Shown here in pieces: positions 26,277 to 34,135 of a DNA stretch of 40,737 nt; within the stretch, counting starts at the first letter, position 1; every line of letters begins with the position of its first letter. Under the pieces are notes generated by a model, which saw nothing but the letters and a program-made list of their open reading frames with translations, did no database searches and had not been told where the DNA came from. A program made the translations under genes and the position numbers. The DNA comes from Pediococcus stilesii (GTDB lineage: Bacteria; Bacillota; Bacilli; Lactobacillales; Lactobacillaceae). Location: positions 1 through 40,737 of the forward strand of contig NZ_JQBX01000016.1 of NCBI RefSeq assembly GCF_001437075.1. The letters are read 5' to 3'.

Positions 26277-28040
26277 ATGAGCGAATTTAAACGTACAACT
26301 AAATTCTTTTACGACTACATGAAAGAATATCGACTGGGATTTTTGGTTACGACCGTTGCCCTTTTGGCATCAACCTATTTTCAGGTTAAAGCGCCCGTTT
26401 TTCTTGGAAATTCCATCACGGAATTGGCAAAGTACGTTTCGGATACCGAAAAAAATCAGAATCAGTTTTGGCAGGCACTTTGGTTGCTGTTAATCTTTTA
26501 CATTCTATATAGTGTCGGATCGTTTATTGCAAGTGCGGCAGTTACTTTGATTTCTGGGTATTCAACAAACAACATGCGAAGGGGATTGTTTGGAAAGCTA
26601 CAGCGTCTGACGATTCAATATTTTGACTCACATAAAGATGGCGACATCCTGAGCCGTTTTACGAGTGACCTTGATAACATTTCAAATGCACTGAATCAGT
26701 CGTTAATTGATATTTTAACCAATGTATTTATGATGGTTGGAATTATCATTATGATGTTTCGCGTTAACGTAACACTAGCTTGGGTCACAATGGCTTCGTC
26801 ACCAATTGCGCTAATATTAGCGGCATATTTGATTCGGCAAACTCGGCATTATGTTAATTTACAGCAGGCAGAGGTTGGAAATTTAAATGGCTACATTAAC
26901 GAACAGATTAGTGGTCAAAAAATCGTTATCACCAATGGATTACAAAAAAAGTCGATTAAGAACTTTATTCCCATTAATGAACGAGTTCGGCAAGCAACAA
27001 CTAGGGGACAAATTTACTCTGGGATGCTGATGCCAGTGATGAACGGGATTTCGTTAGTTAATACGGCCATTGTGATATTTTTTGGTGGCTGGTTGGCGAT
27101 GAATGGTGGCATGGAACGTGCAACGGCGCTGGGATTGGTAGTGATTTTTGTTCAATATTCGCAACAATTTTACCAACCAATCATCAATATTGCTTCACTT
27201 TATAGTATGTTTCAATTGGCAGTAACTGGTGCGCATCGTTTAACGGAGATTTTTGATGAGAAAGAAGAAGACACTGTTCCAGATGGAAGTGTCATGGAAA
27301 AAATCAAAAATGAGATTCAGTTAAGCAATGTTCGGTTTAGTTACAATACGAACACGGAAATTTTGCATGGAGTAAACATCAGTGTGGAAAAGGGCCACAT
27401 GGTCGCATTAGTCGGTCCGACGGGATCGGGAAAAACAACGATAATGAATTTACTTAATCGCTTTTATGACGTCGATTCGGGGTCAATCACGATTGACGGG
27501 AAAGACTTAAGAAAGTTCAATCTGAAAAGTTTGCGGGATCACGTCGGGATTGTTCTTCAAGATAGCGTACTGTTTGATGGAACAATTCGAGACAACATCG
27601 TTTTCGGAAATCCTGAGGCAACGGATGATCAAGTGATCGCGGCCGCTAAACAAGCTAATATTCACGACTTTATCGAAAGCTTACCAGATGGTTATTTAAC
27701 GCATGTTTCTGATGAAAATTCAATTTTCTCAACGGGTCAAAAACAATTAGTGAGCATCGCAAGGACGATTTTAACGAATCCCGAGTTACTAATTTTAGAT
27801 GAAGCGACTTCCAACGTGGACACAGTGACGGAGGCTAAAATTCAAAAGGCAATGGATAACGTGATTCAAGGGCGGACGAGCTTTGTGATCGCCCACCGGT
27901 TGAAAACAATTTTAAACGCGGACAAAATTGTCGTTCTCCGAAATGGAAATGTAATCGAAGAGGGAAATCATGCGGAACTGCTCCAGCAGAATGGCTTTTA
28001 TGCTGAATTGTATCGAAGTCAATTTGTGTTTGGAGAATAA
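26277..28040 (+). CDS. Heterodimeric ABC exporter subunit with catalytic site (LmrD-like)
   Basis: The 587-aa partner has six transmembrane segments and Walker [10 protein letters not shown] (380-388). Its signature is altered to STGQKQL (Ser485-Thr-Gly-Gln488). Walker [11 protein letters not shown] keeps Glu509 and the H-loop keeps His540 (IAHRLKT). In a heterodimer the altered signature faces the degenerate site of the other subunit, and the intact Walker B and His complete the working site with the partner's SGGQ. The two defects are thus complementary. GGGAAGGAGG at the end of the upstream gene is its ribosome site. A terminator-like hairpin follows at 28067. Confidence 0.93.
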   Translation: MSEFKRTTKFFYDYMKEYRLGFLVTTVALLASTYFQVKAPVFLGNSITELAKYVSDTEKNQNQFWQALWLLLIFYILYSVGSFIASAAVTLISGYSTNNMRRGLFGKLQRLTIQYFDSHKDGDILSRFTSDLDNISNALNQSLIDILTNVFMMVGIIIMMFRVNVTLAWVTMASSPIALILAAYLIRQTRHYVNLQQAEVGNLNGYINEQISGQKIVITNGLQKKSIKNFIPINERVRQATTRGQIYSGMLMPVMNGISLVNTAIVIFFGGWLAMNGGMERATALGLVVIFVQYSQQFYQPIINIASLYSMFQLAVTGAHRLTEIFDEKEEDTVPDGSVMEKIKNEIQLSNVRFSYNTNTEILHGVNISVEKGHMVALVGPTGSGKTTIMNLLNRFYDVDSGSITIDGKDLRKFNLKSLRDHVGIVLQDSVLFDGTIRDNIVFGNPEATDDQVIAAAKQANIHDFIESLPDGYLTHVSDENSIFSTGQKQLVSIARTILTNPELLILDEATSNVDTVTEAKIQKAMDNVIQGRTSFVIAHRLKTILNADKIVVLRNGNVIEEGNHAELLQQNGFYAELYRSQFVFGE

Positions 28041-28066
28041 TTGTTTGGTTGCTATTCATAAAATAT

Positions 28067-28106
28067 AAGTTGTTATAGATTTAATAGCCTATAGGAACAA
28101 CTTTTT
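28067..28106 (+). terminator. Terminator of the heterodimeric ABC operon
   Basis: AAGTTGTTATAG pairs with CTATAGGAACAACTT with small bulges, followed by five Ts including the last stem base. Confidence 0.65.
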
Positions 28107-28251
28107 CTAACAATCGGTGTTGAATTGAGGTACGATTATCTTTAGAAATTTTGATTATGAAAAAAATTCTATTTTATGAACAACGCTATTATCAATAGTA
28201 AAGCGGTACCAAATAAATCAGCTTTAAAAATACTACTCTTAATTATCACTA

Positions 28252-28273
28252 ACATTAACTAATGTGTTATAGT
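28252..28273 (+). promoter_or_regulatory. mntH promoter with overlapping dyad
   Basis: TGTTATAGT (28265-28273) is an extended -10. Directly upstream and overlapping by one base is the perfect dyad ACATTA-AC-TAATGT (28252-28265). The position suits a metalloregulator such as MntR or a Fur-type protein, but the sequence does not match a motif I can name with certainty. Confidence 0.5.
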
Positions 28274-28300
28274 AGTTATGGTTTTTGAAAAGAGCGCTCC

Positions 28301-28384
28301 GTTAGAAAAAGAATATACTAACAATTCATTTGTCGATTGATCCATTTTTAACCAAGTTCCGCGCTTAAAAATGGGTCAGTTTTA
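28301..28384 (+). promoter_or_regulatory. Structured leader of mntH with terminator-like hairpin
   Basis: The leader of about 160 nt holds GTTAG/CTAAC (28301-28322) and a 14-bp stem TGATCCATTTTTAA/TTAAAAATGGGTCA (28338-28378, one G-T pair) followed by GTTTTA. AGCGC at 28293-28297 could pair with GCGCT in the loop (28361-28365). It is not a recognisable yybP-ykoY manganese riboswitch. The 403-nt gap 28041-28443 thus contains a terminator, promoter and this leader; 28107-28250 shows nothing I can name. Confidence 0.45.
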
Positions 28385-28443
28385 TGGTGGAGAGTTTATT
28401 TCAAGTTACCGAATTTCTAAACCAATAGAAAAGAGGGACTCAT

Positions 28444-29787
28444 ATGTCAGAGAAACTTGATGAAGTAGACAGTAAAAGTCTAGACGAAATCAACGGTAGT
28501 ATTAAAGTACCGAAGAACGCGGGCTTTTGGAAAACGCTCATGGCGTATTCCGGACCGGGAATTTTAATTGCAGTTGGTTATATGGATCCAGGAAACTGGA
28601 TCACATCAATTGCTGGTGGGGCACAGTTTAAGTACACGCTCCTTTCAGTTATTTTACTTTCCAGTTTGATTGCAATGCTATTGCAGGCGATGTCGGCGAG
28701 GCTTGGAATTGTAACAGGAAAAGATTTAGCGCAACTAACGCGAGAACGAACAAGTAAAAAGGTTGGGTTCTTACTGTGGATTGTTGCTGAATTAGCGATT
28801 ATGGCGACTGATATCGCCGAAATCATTGGTTCAGGAATTGCGCTGAAGTTGTTGTTTGGAATTCCATTGGTTGTCGGTATTTTGATTACCGCTGCCGATG
28901 TTTTGATTTTGCTTCTATTGATGAAGCTCGGTTTTAGAAAAATTGAGGCAATTGTTGCAACCTTAGTAGCAGTTATTTTAATTGTTTTTGCTTACGAGGT
29001 GTTTCTCTCAAAACCAAGTATTTCTGGAATTATCGAAGGTTACTTCCCATCTTCAGAAATCTTGGGTAATAACTCAATGTTGTATTTATCACTAGGAATT
29101 GTTGGTGCGACGGTTATGCCGCATGATTTGTATCTAGGTTCATCAATTTCACAAACACGTGAAGTTGAGCGTCAAGACCGAAAGAATATTGCACAAGCCA
29201 TCCGTTTTTCAACAATTGATTCTAATATGCAGTTATTTTTAGCTTTCATTGTTAACAGTTTGCTATTAATTTTAGGAGCAGCGCTATTTTATGGAACGGA
29301 TAGTTCGCTTGGACGATTTGTTGATCTTTTCAATGCTCTTAGTAACAACCAAATTGTTGGTGCCATTGCTAGTCCAATGCTAAGTATGTTATTCGCAGTT
29401 GCATTGCTGGCTTCTGGTCAAAGTTCAACAATTACCGGAACGCTTTCAGGACAGATTATCATGGAAGGTTTCATTCGTTTACGGGTGCCACTTTGGGTTC
29501 AAAGATTAGTAACACGTTTGCTATCAGTGGCTCCGGTATTAGCCTTCGCAATCTATTATCATGATAATGAAGCTAAGATTGAAAACTTATTGACGTTCTC
29601 ACAGGTATTCCTAAGTGTGGCATTACCATTTGCGGTAATCCCACTGGTGATGTATACAAGTAGCAAGAAATTAATGGGTGAATTTGCTAATAAAACATGG
29701 GTTAAGTGGTGCGCTTGGACTGCAACAATTGTCCTGATTTTATTAAATATTTATTTGATCCTTCAAACTATGGGATTAGTTAAGTAA
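28444..29787 (+). CDS. mntH: Nramp-type Mn2+/divalent metal transporter MntH
   Basis: MntH imports Mn2+ (and other divalent metals) with protons across the cytoplasmic membrane; lactobacilli rely on manganese for oxygen tolerance. The 447-aa protein has a cytoplasmic N-terminus of about 30 residues, then eleven or so transmembrane helices. The metal-binding DPGN is at residues 48-51 and MPHD, with the second ligand Met/His helix, at 225-228; [13 protein letters not shown] is the conserved transport motif. The gene has its own extended -10 promoter, a dyad operator candidate and a long hairpin-rich leader, consistent with metal control. AAGAGGG precedes the ATG; a terminator follows. Confidence 0.95.
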   Translation: MSEKLDEVDSKSLDEINGSIKVPKNAGFWKTLMAYSGPGILIAVGYMDPGNWITSIAGGAQFKYTLLSVILLSSLIAMLLQAMSARLGIVTGKDLAQLTRERTSKKVGFLLWIVAELAIMATDIAEIIGSGIALKLLFGIPLVVGILITAADVLILLLLMKLGFRKIEAIVATLVAVILIVFAYEVFLSKPSISGIIEGYFPSSEILGNNSMLYLSLGIVGATVMPHDLYLGSSISQTREVERQDRKNIAQAIRFSTIDSNMQLFLAFIVNSLLLILGAALFYGTDSSLGRFVDLFNALSNNQIVGAIASPMLSMLFAVALLASGQSSTITGTLSGQIIMEGFIRLRVPLWVQRLVTRLLSVAPVLAFAIYYHDNEAKIENLLTFSQVFLSVALPFAVIPLVMYTSSKKLMGEFANKTWVKWCAWTATIVLILLNIYLILQTMGLVK

Positions 29788-29843
29788 AGAGTGTAGAGAA
29801 CTTTAACTACAATTGAAGTTCATAATTTGTTTAAAATGTAAGT

Positions 29844-29883
29844 AATCGGGTTACGACAAGAATCGGTCGCAGCCCGATTTTTG
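29844..29883 (+). terminator. Terminator of mntH
   Basis: AATCGGG pairs with CCCGATT, with an inner CGAC/GTCG arm, followed by Ts. Confidence 0.8.
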
Positions 29884-30057
29884 TTATATGCGAATTAATC
29901 TGCGTCGAAAACTATAAAATTATCTATCCTTTAATAAGTAAAAACGGTATGTAATTTTTGCCTTTGGTTAAAATAAACCTTAAAATGTATAAAAGCGTGT
30001 TTTTTCAACTTTTGAACTATAACTGAATTTATTACAGATTTTATAGGGAGGGGCGCC

Positions 30058-30381
30058 ATGGTTAACATTGAAGGTTTGACGGTTGCGGCAGACGCGGTAT
30101 TTGGTGTCAACACTACCACGTGGATAAGGATTGCGTGGTTCATTGTATTGATAACTGGTGTAGTATTCGTTGTAAGCGGCTCGCTCTTAAACGAAAAAGA
30201 TTTATTAGATGCACTCGAAAGTGGTGGATCGGGTGAAAATCTTTTGGTAGTCATCATTAGTTGGGTAATGAAACTTTTCCATATTAAAAATTCTTTGAAA
30301 AAAGCAGCGGTTGGAGTTGGCAGTATCATGGTAGCGTCGGCCGTTATTGGCATTTGGATTAATCTTAATCTATGGCTTTAA
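30058..30381 (+). CDS. Small membrane protein of unknown function
   Basis: I do not recognise this 107-aa protein. The ATG follows an unusually strong ribosome site (GGGAGGGG), which supports it being expressed. It has two hydrophobic segments: residues 21-41 (WIRIAWFIVLITGVVFVVSG) and about 84-105 (AAVGVGSIMVASAVIGIWI). The loop between them is charged at first (NEKDLLDALESGGSGENL), with a further moderately hydrophobic stretch near 62-72. There is no catalytic motif. It lies alone between mntH and rbsR in the same direction, 270 nt after mntH and 226 nt before rbsR; that spacing implies its own promoter, though I see none of good quality. Confidence 0.65.
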   Translation: MVNIEGLTVAADAVFGVNTTTWIRIAWFIVLITGVVFVVSGSLLNEKDLLDALESGGSGENLLVVIISWVMKLFHIKNSLKKAAVGVGSIMVASAVIGIWINLNLWL

Positions 30382-30579
30382 TAGCTTTAAGGTAGCGATT
30401 TTGATAAGGTTATTGAAAAGAAACCAAATTTGTTTTGTCTTTTTTTACTTAACAGCTGAATCCTTGGCTCAACATTATTTTAATATACGAGCAAGGAAGA
30501 GCCGGTATGGGTTCGATACTCGAATTAAACAGACATAGACGGCGATTATTTACGTATATTGGTGTAAACTGATAAAAGA

Positions 30580-30589
30580 ATAACGTTTT
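30580..30589 (+). promoter_or_regulatory. Single RbsR-type operator upstream of rbsR
   Basis: ATAACGTTTT differs by one base from the AAAACGTTTT core found five times before rbsK. Its position just before the rbsR start suggests autoregulation. The rest of 30382-30579 holds no clear element. Confidence 0.5.
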
Positions 30590-30607
30590 TAAATTATGGT
30601 GAAAAAT

Positions 30608-31606
30608 ATGGACAATAAAAAGATAACAATTAAGGACGTCGCAAAAAAATCTGGGGTTTCGGTTTCCACCGTTTCTCGAATTTTAAACGGATATGAACAA
30701 AATTTTACTCCTCGAACGGTTAGAAGGGTGCTAAAAGCCCGAGATGAATTGAGTTATGAACCTGATTATTTTGCTCGTCGAATGATAATGAAGGAAAGTA
30801 AGACCATTGGAGTGTTAATTCCAGATATTACTAATCCTTTTTTTAGTGAGTTAATTCGCGGCATCGAAAATATTTTATATAAGGAAAACTTCATTACGAT
30901 GCTTTGTAATGCCGATTTGGATCAAGAAAAGGAAGATACTTACTTGCGGGAACTCACTCGGCGAGGCGTCGATGGCTTTATCATCGCGAGTTCGGCAATT
31001 TCCAACGAATCCATTAATGCAACTTTGAAGGCCAATGGACACCCGTTTATCGTTCTTGACCAAAAAAAGGCCGAGGGAATCAGTGACGCAATTATTACCG
31101 ATGACTATACGGGAGGCCAATTGGCGGCTCAGCACTTAAAAGAACTTGGACACGAGCAAATTGCAATTGCAATGCCCAAAAACGCCCCTGCAAATATTCA
31201 AAAACGGCTGTCTGGAGTCCGGTCGATTTATGGTGAAGAACAGATTGACTTGGTGGATGCCGAATTATCTAAAACTGGTGGTCGAGCGGCAGTACCAGCC
31301 GTCTTAAAAACAACAGCCACTGCGATCTTTGCCATTAATGATGAAATCGCTTTGGGATTATACTTGGGATTGTCAGAAGCGGGTAAAAAAATTCCAGCAG
31401 ATTACAGCGTGATTGGCTATGATAACATCGATATGTGTGAGTACATGGTTCCACAATTGACGACGATTGCACAGCCGATTTTTGAGTTAGGTCAGATTAC
31501 CGCAAAAATGTTATTAGAAAGAATCGAAAACCCATCTAAAGACTGGGAAGAACGGATGTTACCGGTTAATTTGATTGAAAGATTTTCAACAGCGCATTTG
31601 AATTAA
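30608..31606 (+). CDS. rbsR: LacI family ribose operon repressor RbsR
   Basis: The 332-aa protein has an N-terminal LacI helix-turn-helix (KITIKDVAKKSGVSVSTVSRILNG) with hinge, then a periplasmic-binding-protein-like effector domain (KTIGVLIPDITNPFFSELIRGIE, HPFIVLDQK, TDDYTGGQLAAQHLKELGH, FAINDEIALGLY, YSVIGYDNID, PQLTTIAQP). Location directly before rbsK-rbsD-rbsU and a five-site operator array identifies it as RbsR, which releases DNA when ribose or a ribose phosphate is present. I favour the ATG at 30608 because GGTGA lies 5 nt upstream; ATG 30596 would add MVKN and has no ribosome site. No terminator is visible between it and rbsK. Confidence 0.92.
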   Translation: MDNKKITIKDVAKKSGVSVSTVSRILNGYEQNFTPRTVRRVLKARDELSYEPDYFARRMIMKESKTIGVLIPDITNPFFSELIRGIENILYKENFITMLCNADLDQEKEDTYLRELTRRGVDGFIIASSAISNESINATLKANGHPFIVLDQKKAEGISDAIITDDYTGGQLAAQHLKELGHEQIAIAMPKNAPANIQKRLSGVRSIYGEEQIDLVDAELSKTGGRAAVPAVLKTTATAIFAINDEIALGLYLGLSEAGKKIPADYSVIGYDNIDMCEYMVPQLTTIAQPIFELGQITAKMLLERIENPSKDWEERMLPVNLIERFSTAHLN

Positions 31607-31638
31607 TAATTTGAATGTGCTATATTTTTCTTAACCGA

Positions 31639-31702
31639 TTAAAACGTTTTCATAAAACGTTTTATTAAAACGTTTTAATAAAACGTTTTATTAAAACGTT
31701 TT
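31639..31702 (+). promoter_or_regulatory. Array of five AAAACGTTTT operators with exact 13-bp period
   Basis: The palindrome AAAACGTTTT starts at 31641, 31654, 31667, 31680 and 31693, separated by the 3-nt spacers CAT, ATT, AAT and ATT. A central CG dyad of this kind is the LacI-family operator core. The first copy with its flanks, TTAAAACGTTTTCA (31639-31652), also matches the cre consensus TGWAARCGYTWNCW at 13 of 14 on either strand. The array lies 37 nt before the rbsK ATG and probably contains or covers its promoter. Confidence 0.85.
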
Positions 31703-31739
31703 AATAAATTTATTTCAGCTAGTAAGTGGAGGTCACAAT

Positions 31740-32645
31740 ATGAATACTGTAACTATTATCGGAAGCATTAATTTGGATCGAACAATTCGCGTCAAACAGA
31801 TGCCAAAACCCGGCGAAACAATGCATACCAAGGAAATTTTTTCTGCTGGTGGGGGCAAGGGGGCTAACCAAGCGGTAGCTGCTCAACGTTCCGAAGCAAA
31901 GACTAATTTTATCGGGGCGGTTGGTAATGACGATGCTGGTCGCGCAATGCTTGAACTTTTAAAACATGAAGATATTGATTTATCAGGTGTAACAACGATT
32001 GATAACGAAGCCACAGGGCAAGCTTACATTGTTGTTGACGATGCCGGAGAAAACGAAATCATGATTCACGCCGGTGCAAACGAAGCGTTTACTCCTGACT
32101 ATGTTCAATCTAAAGCAGATTTAATTAAAGAAAGTGACTTCATCATTGCTCAATTTGAAAGCTCATTAGATTCAGTTACGGAAGCCTTTAAGATCGCTCG
32201 TGAAGCTGGTGTTAAGACGATTCTTAATCCAGCTCCTGCTGTTGAAAAAGTGCCAGATGATCTACTAGCAGTGACCGACATGATTATTCCTAATGAAACA
32301 GAAACGGAAATTTTAACTGGAATTGAAGTTACCGATGAAGCAAGTATGAAGAAGGCTTCTAAGGTACTTCATGACCAAGGCATTGAAGCCGTATTGATCA
32401 CCATCGGAAGCAAGGGAACTTTCTACGATGTTGCTGGTAAGAGCGGTATTGTCCCTGCGTTCAAGGTTAAAGCAGTTGACACAACCTCTGCTGGGGACAC
32501 ATTCATCGGAGCCATGAGTAGTGTTTTGAACAAAGATTTTAGCAACCTAGAAGATGCCATTTTGTACGGAAATAAAGCTTCCTCACTAACTGTTCAAAGG
32601 TTTGGTGCACAACCATCGATTCCATATAAGAAGGAACTAAAATAA
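31740..32645 (+). CDS. rbsK: Ribokinase
   Basis: RbsK phosphorylates D-ribose with ATP to ribose 5-phosphate, the entry to the pentose phosphate pathway. The 301-aa PfkB-family protein shows [10 protein letters not shown] near the N-terminus, the sugar-binding [33 protein letters not shown], and the C-terminal [13 protein letters not shown] with catalytic Asp253. AGTGGAGG precedes the ATG. It is the first structural gene after the operator array and is followed by rbsD and rbsU. A minimal hairpin repeat starts 2 nt after its stop codon. Codon bias is fairly strong, so it can be highly expressed. Confidence 0.95.
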   Translation: MNTVTIIGSINLDRTIRVKQMPKPGETMHTKEIFSAGGGKGANQAVAAQRSEAKTNFIGAVGNDDAGRAMLELLKHEDIDLSGVTTIDNEATGQAYIVVDDAGENEIMIHAGANEAFTPDYVQSKADLIKESDFIIAQFESSLDSVTEAFKIAREAGVKTILNPAPAVEKVPDDLLAVTDMIIPNETETEILTGIEVTDEASMKKASKVLHDQGIEAVLITIGSKGTFYDVAGKSGIVPAFKVKAVDTTSAGDTFIGAMSSVLNKDFSNLEDAILYGNKASSLTVQRFGAQPSIPYKKELK

Positions 32646-32646
32646 A

Positions 32647-32693
32647 GGATGTGGAGAAAATCGGAGGCTTTTGGTTTCTGAAATTCAACTAAA
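32647..32693 (+). repeat. Minimal copy of the hairpin repeat inside the ribose operon
   Basis: GGATGTGGAGAAAATC at the left and GGTTTCTGAAATTCAACTAAA at the right match the ends of the full-length unit at 40578-40701 (minus strand), including its GGATGTG and GGTTTCTG variants. Only about 10 nt lie between them, so the centre is deleted. AGAAA still pairs with TTTCT. It starts just after the rbsK stop codon. Confidence 0.8.
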
Positions 32694-32733
32694 CCACAAA
32701 AATAAAATCAAGCAAATACAAGGAGATTTTAAA

Positions 32734-33129
32734 ATGAAAAAAACAAAGGTAATTAACTCAGATATTTCACGTGTAATCGCTCAAATGGGCCATTTTGATA
32801 CATTGAGTATTGGTGATGCTGGAATGCCCGTTCCAGCTGGAACAGAAAAGATTGATTTAGCTGTTGATAATGGAATTCCAAGTTTCATTCAAGTTTTGAC
32901 GAACGTTTTGGAAGAGCTTGAGGTACAACGAATTTATCTTGCTGAAGAAATTAAAACTGAAAATCCTAAAATGCTTGAACAAATCAAGGACTTAATGCCG
33001 GATACACCAGTTACGTTTATTCCACATTCAGAAATGAAAAAAGATCTTAGTGATGCTCACGCATTTATTCGTACTGGCGAAATGACTCCTTATTCTAATA
33101 TAATCTTAGAGAGTGGCGTTGTATTTTAA
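32734..33129 (+). CDS. rbsD: D-ribose pyranase
   Basis: RbsD interconverts the pyranose and furanose (via beta-pyranose) forms of D-ribose so that ribokinase gets its substrate. The 131-aa protein has the full family pattern: [24 protein letters not shown] with the catalytic His, [11 protein letters not shown], and the C-terminal [26 protein letters not shown] lies 8 nt before the ATG at 32734, and this start gives the usual MKK-type family N-terminus; an in-frame start 63 nt upstream would read through the repeat remnant. It sits 88 nt after rbsK, the gap being filled by the minimal repeat, and 37 nt before rbsU. Confidence 0.95.
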   Translation: MKKTKVINSDISRVIAQMGHFDTLSIGDAGMPVPAGTEKIDLAVDNGIPSFIQVLTNVLEELEVQRIYLAEEIKTENPKMLEQIKDLMPDTPVTFIPHSEMKKDLSDAHAFIRTGEMTPYSNIILESGVVF

Positions 33130-33166
33130 TTAGAAGTCACTGTTATTTGACATAAGGAGGAAACAC

Positions 33167-34051
33167 ATGAACGCTACAGCATTACTAATTGGACTTGGAC
33201 CGCTACTTGGTTGGGGGCTCTTTCCCACGATTGCATCAAAAATTGGTGGTCGTCCGGTCAATCAAATCTTAGGAACAACGTTTGGTACATTGATTTTCGC
33301 TTTAGTCTTGGCAATGGTCAATGGACTAGCAATGCCGACAGGAATGGATTTGGTATTTACAATTCTTTCTGGAATTGGTTGGGCCAGTGCCCAAATCATT
33401 ACTTTCAAAAGTTTTACAATGATTGGTTCGTCACGGGCGATGCCAATTACGACCGCATTTCAACTTCTAGGAGCCTCACTTTGGGGTGTGATTGCGCTGG
33501 GCAATTGGCCCGGAGTGAACGCTAAAATTTTTGGTGGGTTGGCATTGGTATTAATCATTATTGGTGCAACCTTGACTGTTTGGCAGGAACATAAAAACGA
33601 AGAGGGCTCAAAGCTTTTGACGCAAGCAGTGATCTGGCTTGCCGTTGGTGAAATCGGTTATTGGGCATATTCTGCAGCTCCTCAAGCGACAAAGGTTGAC
33701 GGGATGCATGCTTTTCTTCCCCAAGCAATCGGAATGGTGATTGTAGCAGTGGTTTATGCGCTGTTCCTCTCAATGCGTGGAGAAAAGTTAGCGTTGACTG
33801 AGTCTGTATCATATCGCCAAATTTTTTCTGGATTCTTCTTTGCCTTTGCGGCATTGACGTACTTGATTTCAGCTCAACCAAACATGAACGGTCTCGCAAC
33901 AGGATTTATCCTTTCGCAAACTTCCGTTGTGTTGGCAACTTTAACCGGAATCTGGTTCTTAGGTCAGAAGAAAACGCCAAAAGAAATGGCTGTGACAATC
34001 GGTGGATTGGTGTTAATTTTAGTCGCCGCAACAATTACGGTCATGATATAA
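33167..34051 (+). CDS. rbsU: Ribose uptake permease RbsU (GRP/DMT family)
   Basis: The 294-aa protein has ten hydrophobic segments and the features of the glucose/ribose porter family (GlcU/RbsU): LLIGLGPLLGWGLFPTIASKIGGRPVNQILGTTFGTLIFA at the start, ITFKSFTMIGSSRAMPITTAFQLLG, and the second-half SQTSVVLATLTGIWFLGQKKTPKE. It is a secondary, probably proton-driven, sugar carrier and replaces the RbsABC transporter of other bacteria, an arrangement known from Lactobacillus sakei. Ribose specificity is inferred from its place behind rbsK and rbsD. AAGGAGG precedes the ATG; a terminator follows. Confidence 0.93.
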   Translation: MNATALLIGLGPLLGWGLFPTIASKIGGRPVNQILGTTFGTLIFALVLAMVNGLAMPTGMDLVFTILSGIGWASAQIITFKSFTMIGSSRAMPITTAFQLLGASLWGVIALGNWPGVNAKIFGGLALVLIIIGATLTVWQEHKNEEGSKLLTQAVIWLAVGEIGYWAYSAAPQATKVDGMHAFLPQAIGMVIVAVVYALFLSMRGEKLALTESVSYRQIFSGFFFAFAALTYLISAQPNMNGLATGFILSQTSVVLATLTGIWFLGQKKTPKEMAVTIGGLVLILVAATITVMI

Positions 34052-34072
34052 AAATATTATTTGAAATTATAA

Positions 34073-34107
34073 AAGGGAGATGACGTCTTATGTCATCTCC
34101 CTTCTTT
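34073..34107. terminator. Bidirectional terminator after the ribose operon
   Basis: AAGGGAGATGAC pairs perfectly with GTCATCTCCCTT over a 7-nt loop. TCTTT follows on plus and TTTTATAA on minus. Confidence 0.85.
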
Positions 34108-34135
34108 GTTGAAAAAATATTAAAATTCAGTTATT

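Noticed and set aside
28301-28384. yybP-ykoY manganese riboswitch before mntH
   Set aside because: I could not find the conserved internal loops of that aptamer; only hairpins and a terminator-like stem are supported.
30495-30525. Stretch with GGGTTCGATACTC that looks like a tRNA T-arm
   Set aside because: No acceptor stem, D-arm or anticodon arm can be formed around it, and the T-stem itself has mismatches. It may be chance or an old remnant, so no tRNA or attachment site is called.
30347-30538. 63-codon open frame after the small membrane protein
   Set aside because: It overlaps the end of the membrane protein gene, has no ribosome site and its composition looks like translated noncoding sequence.
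31639-31702. Short regularly spaced repeat as a possible CRISPR array
   Set aside because: The spacers are only 3 nt and the repeat is a 10-bp palindrome; it is an operator array. No cas genes are present.
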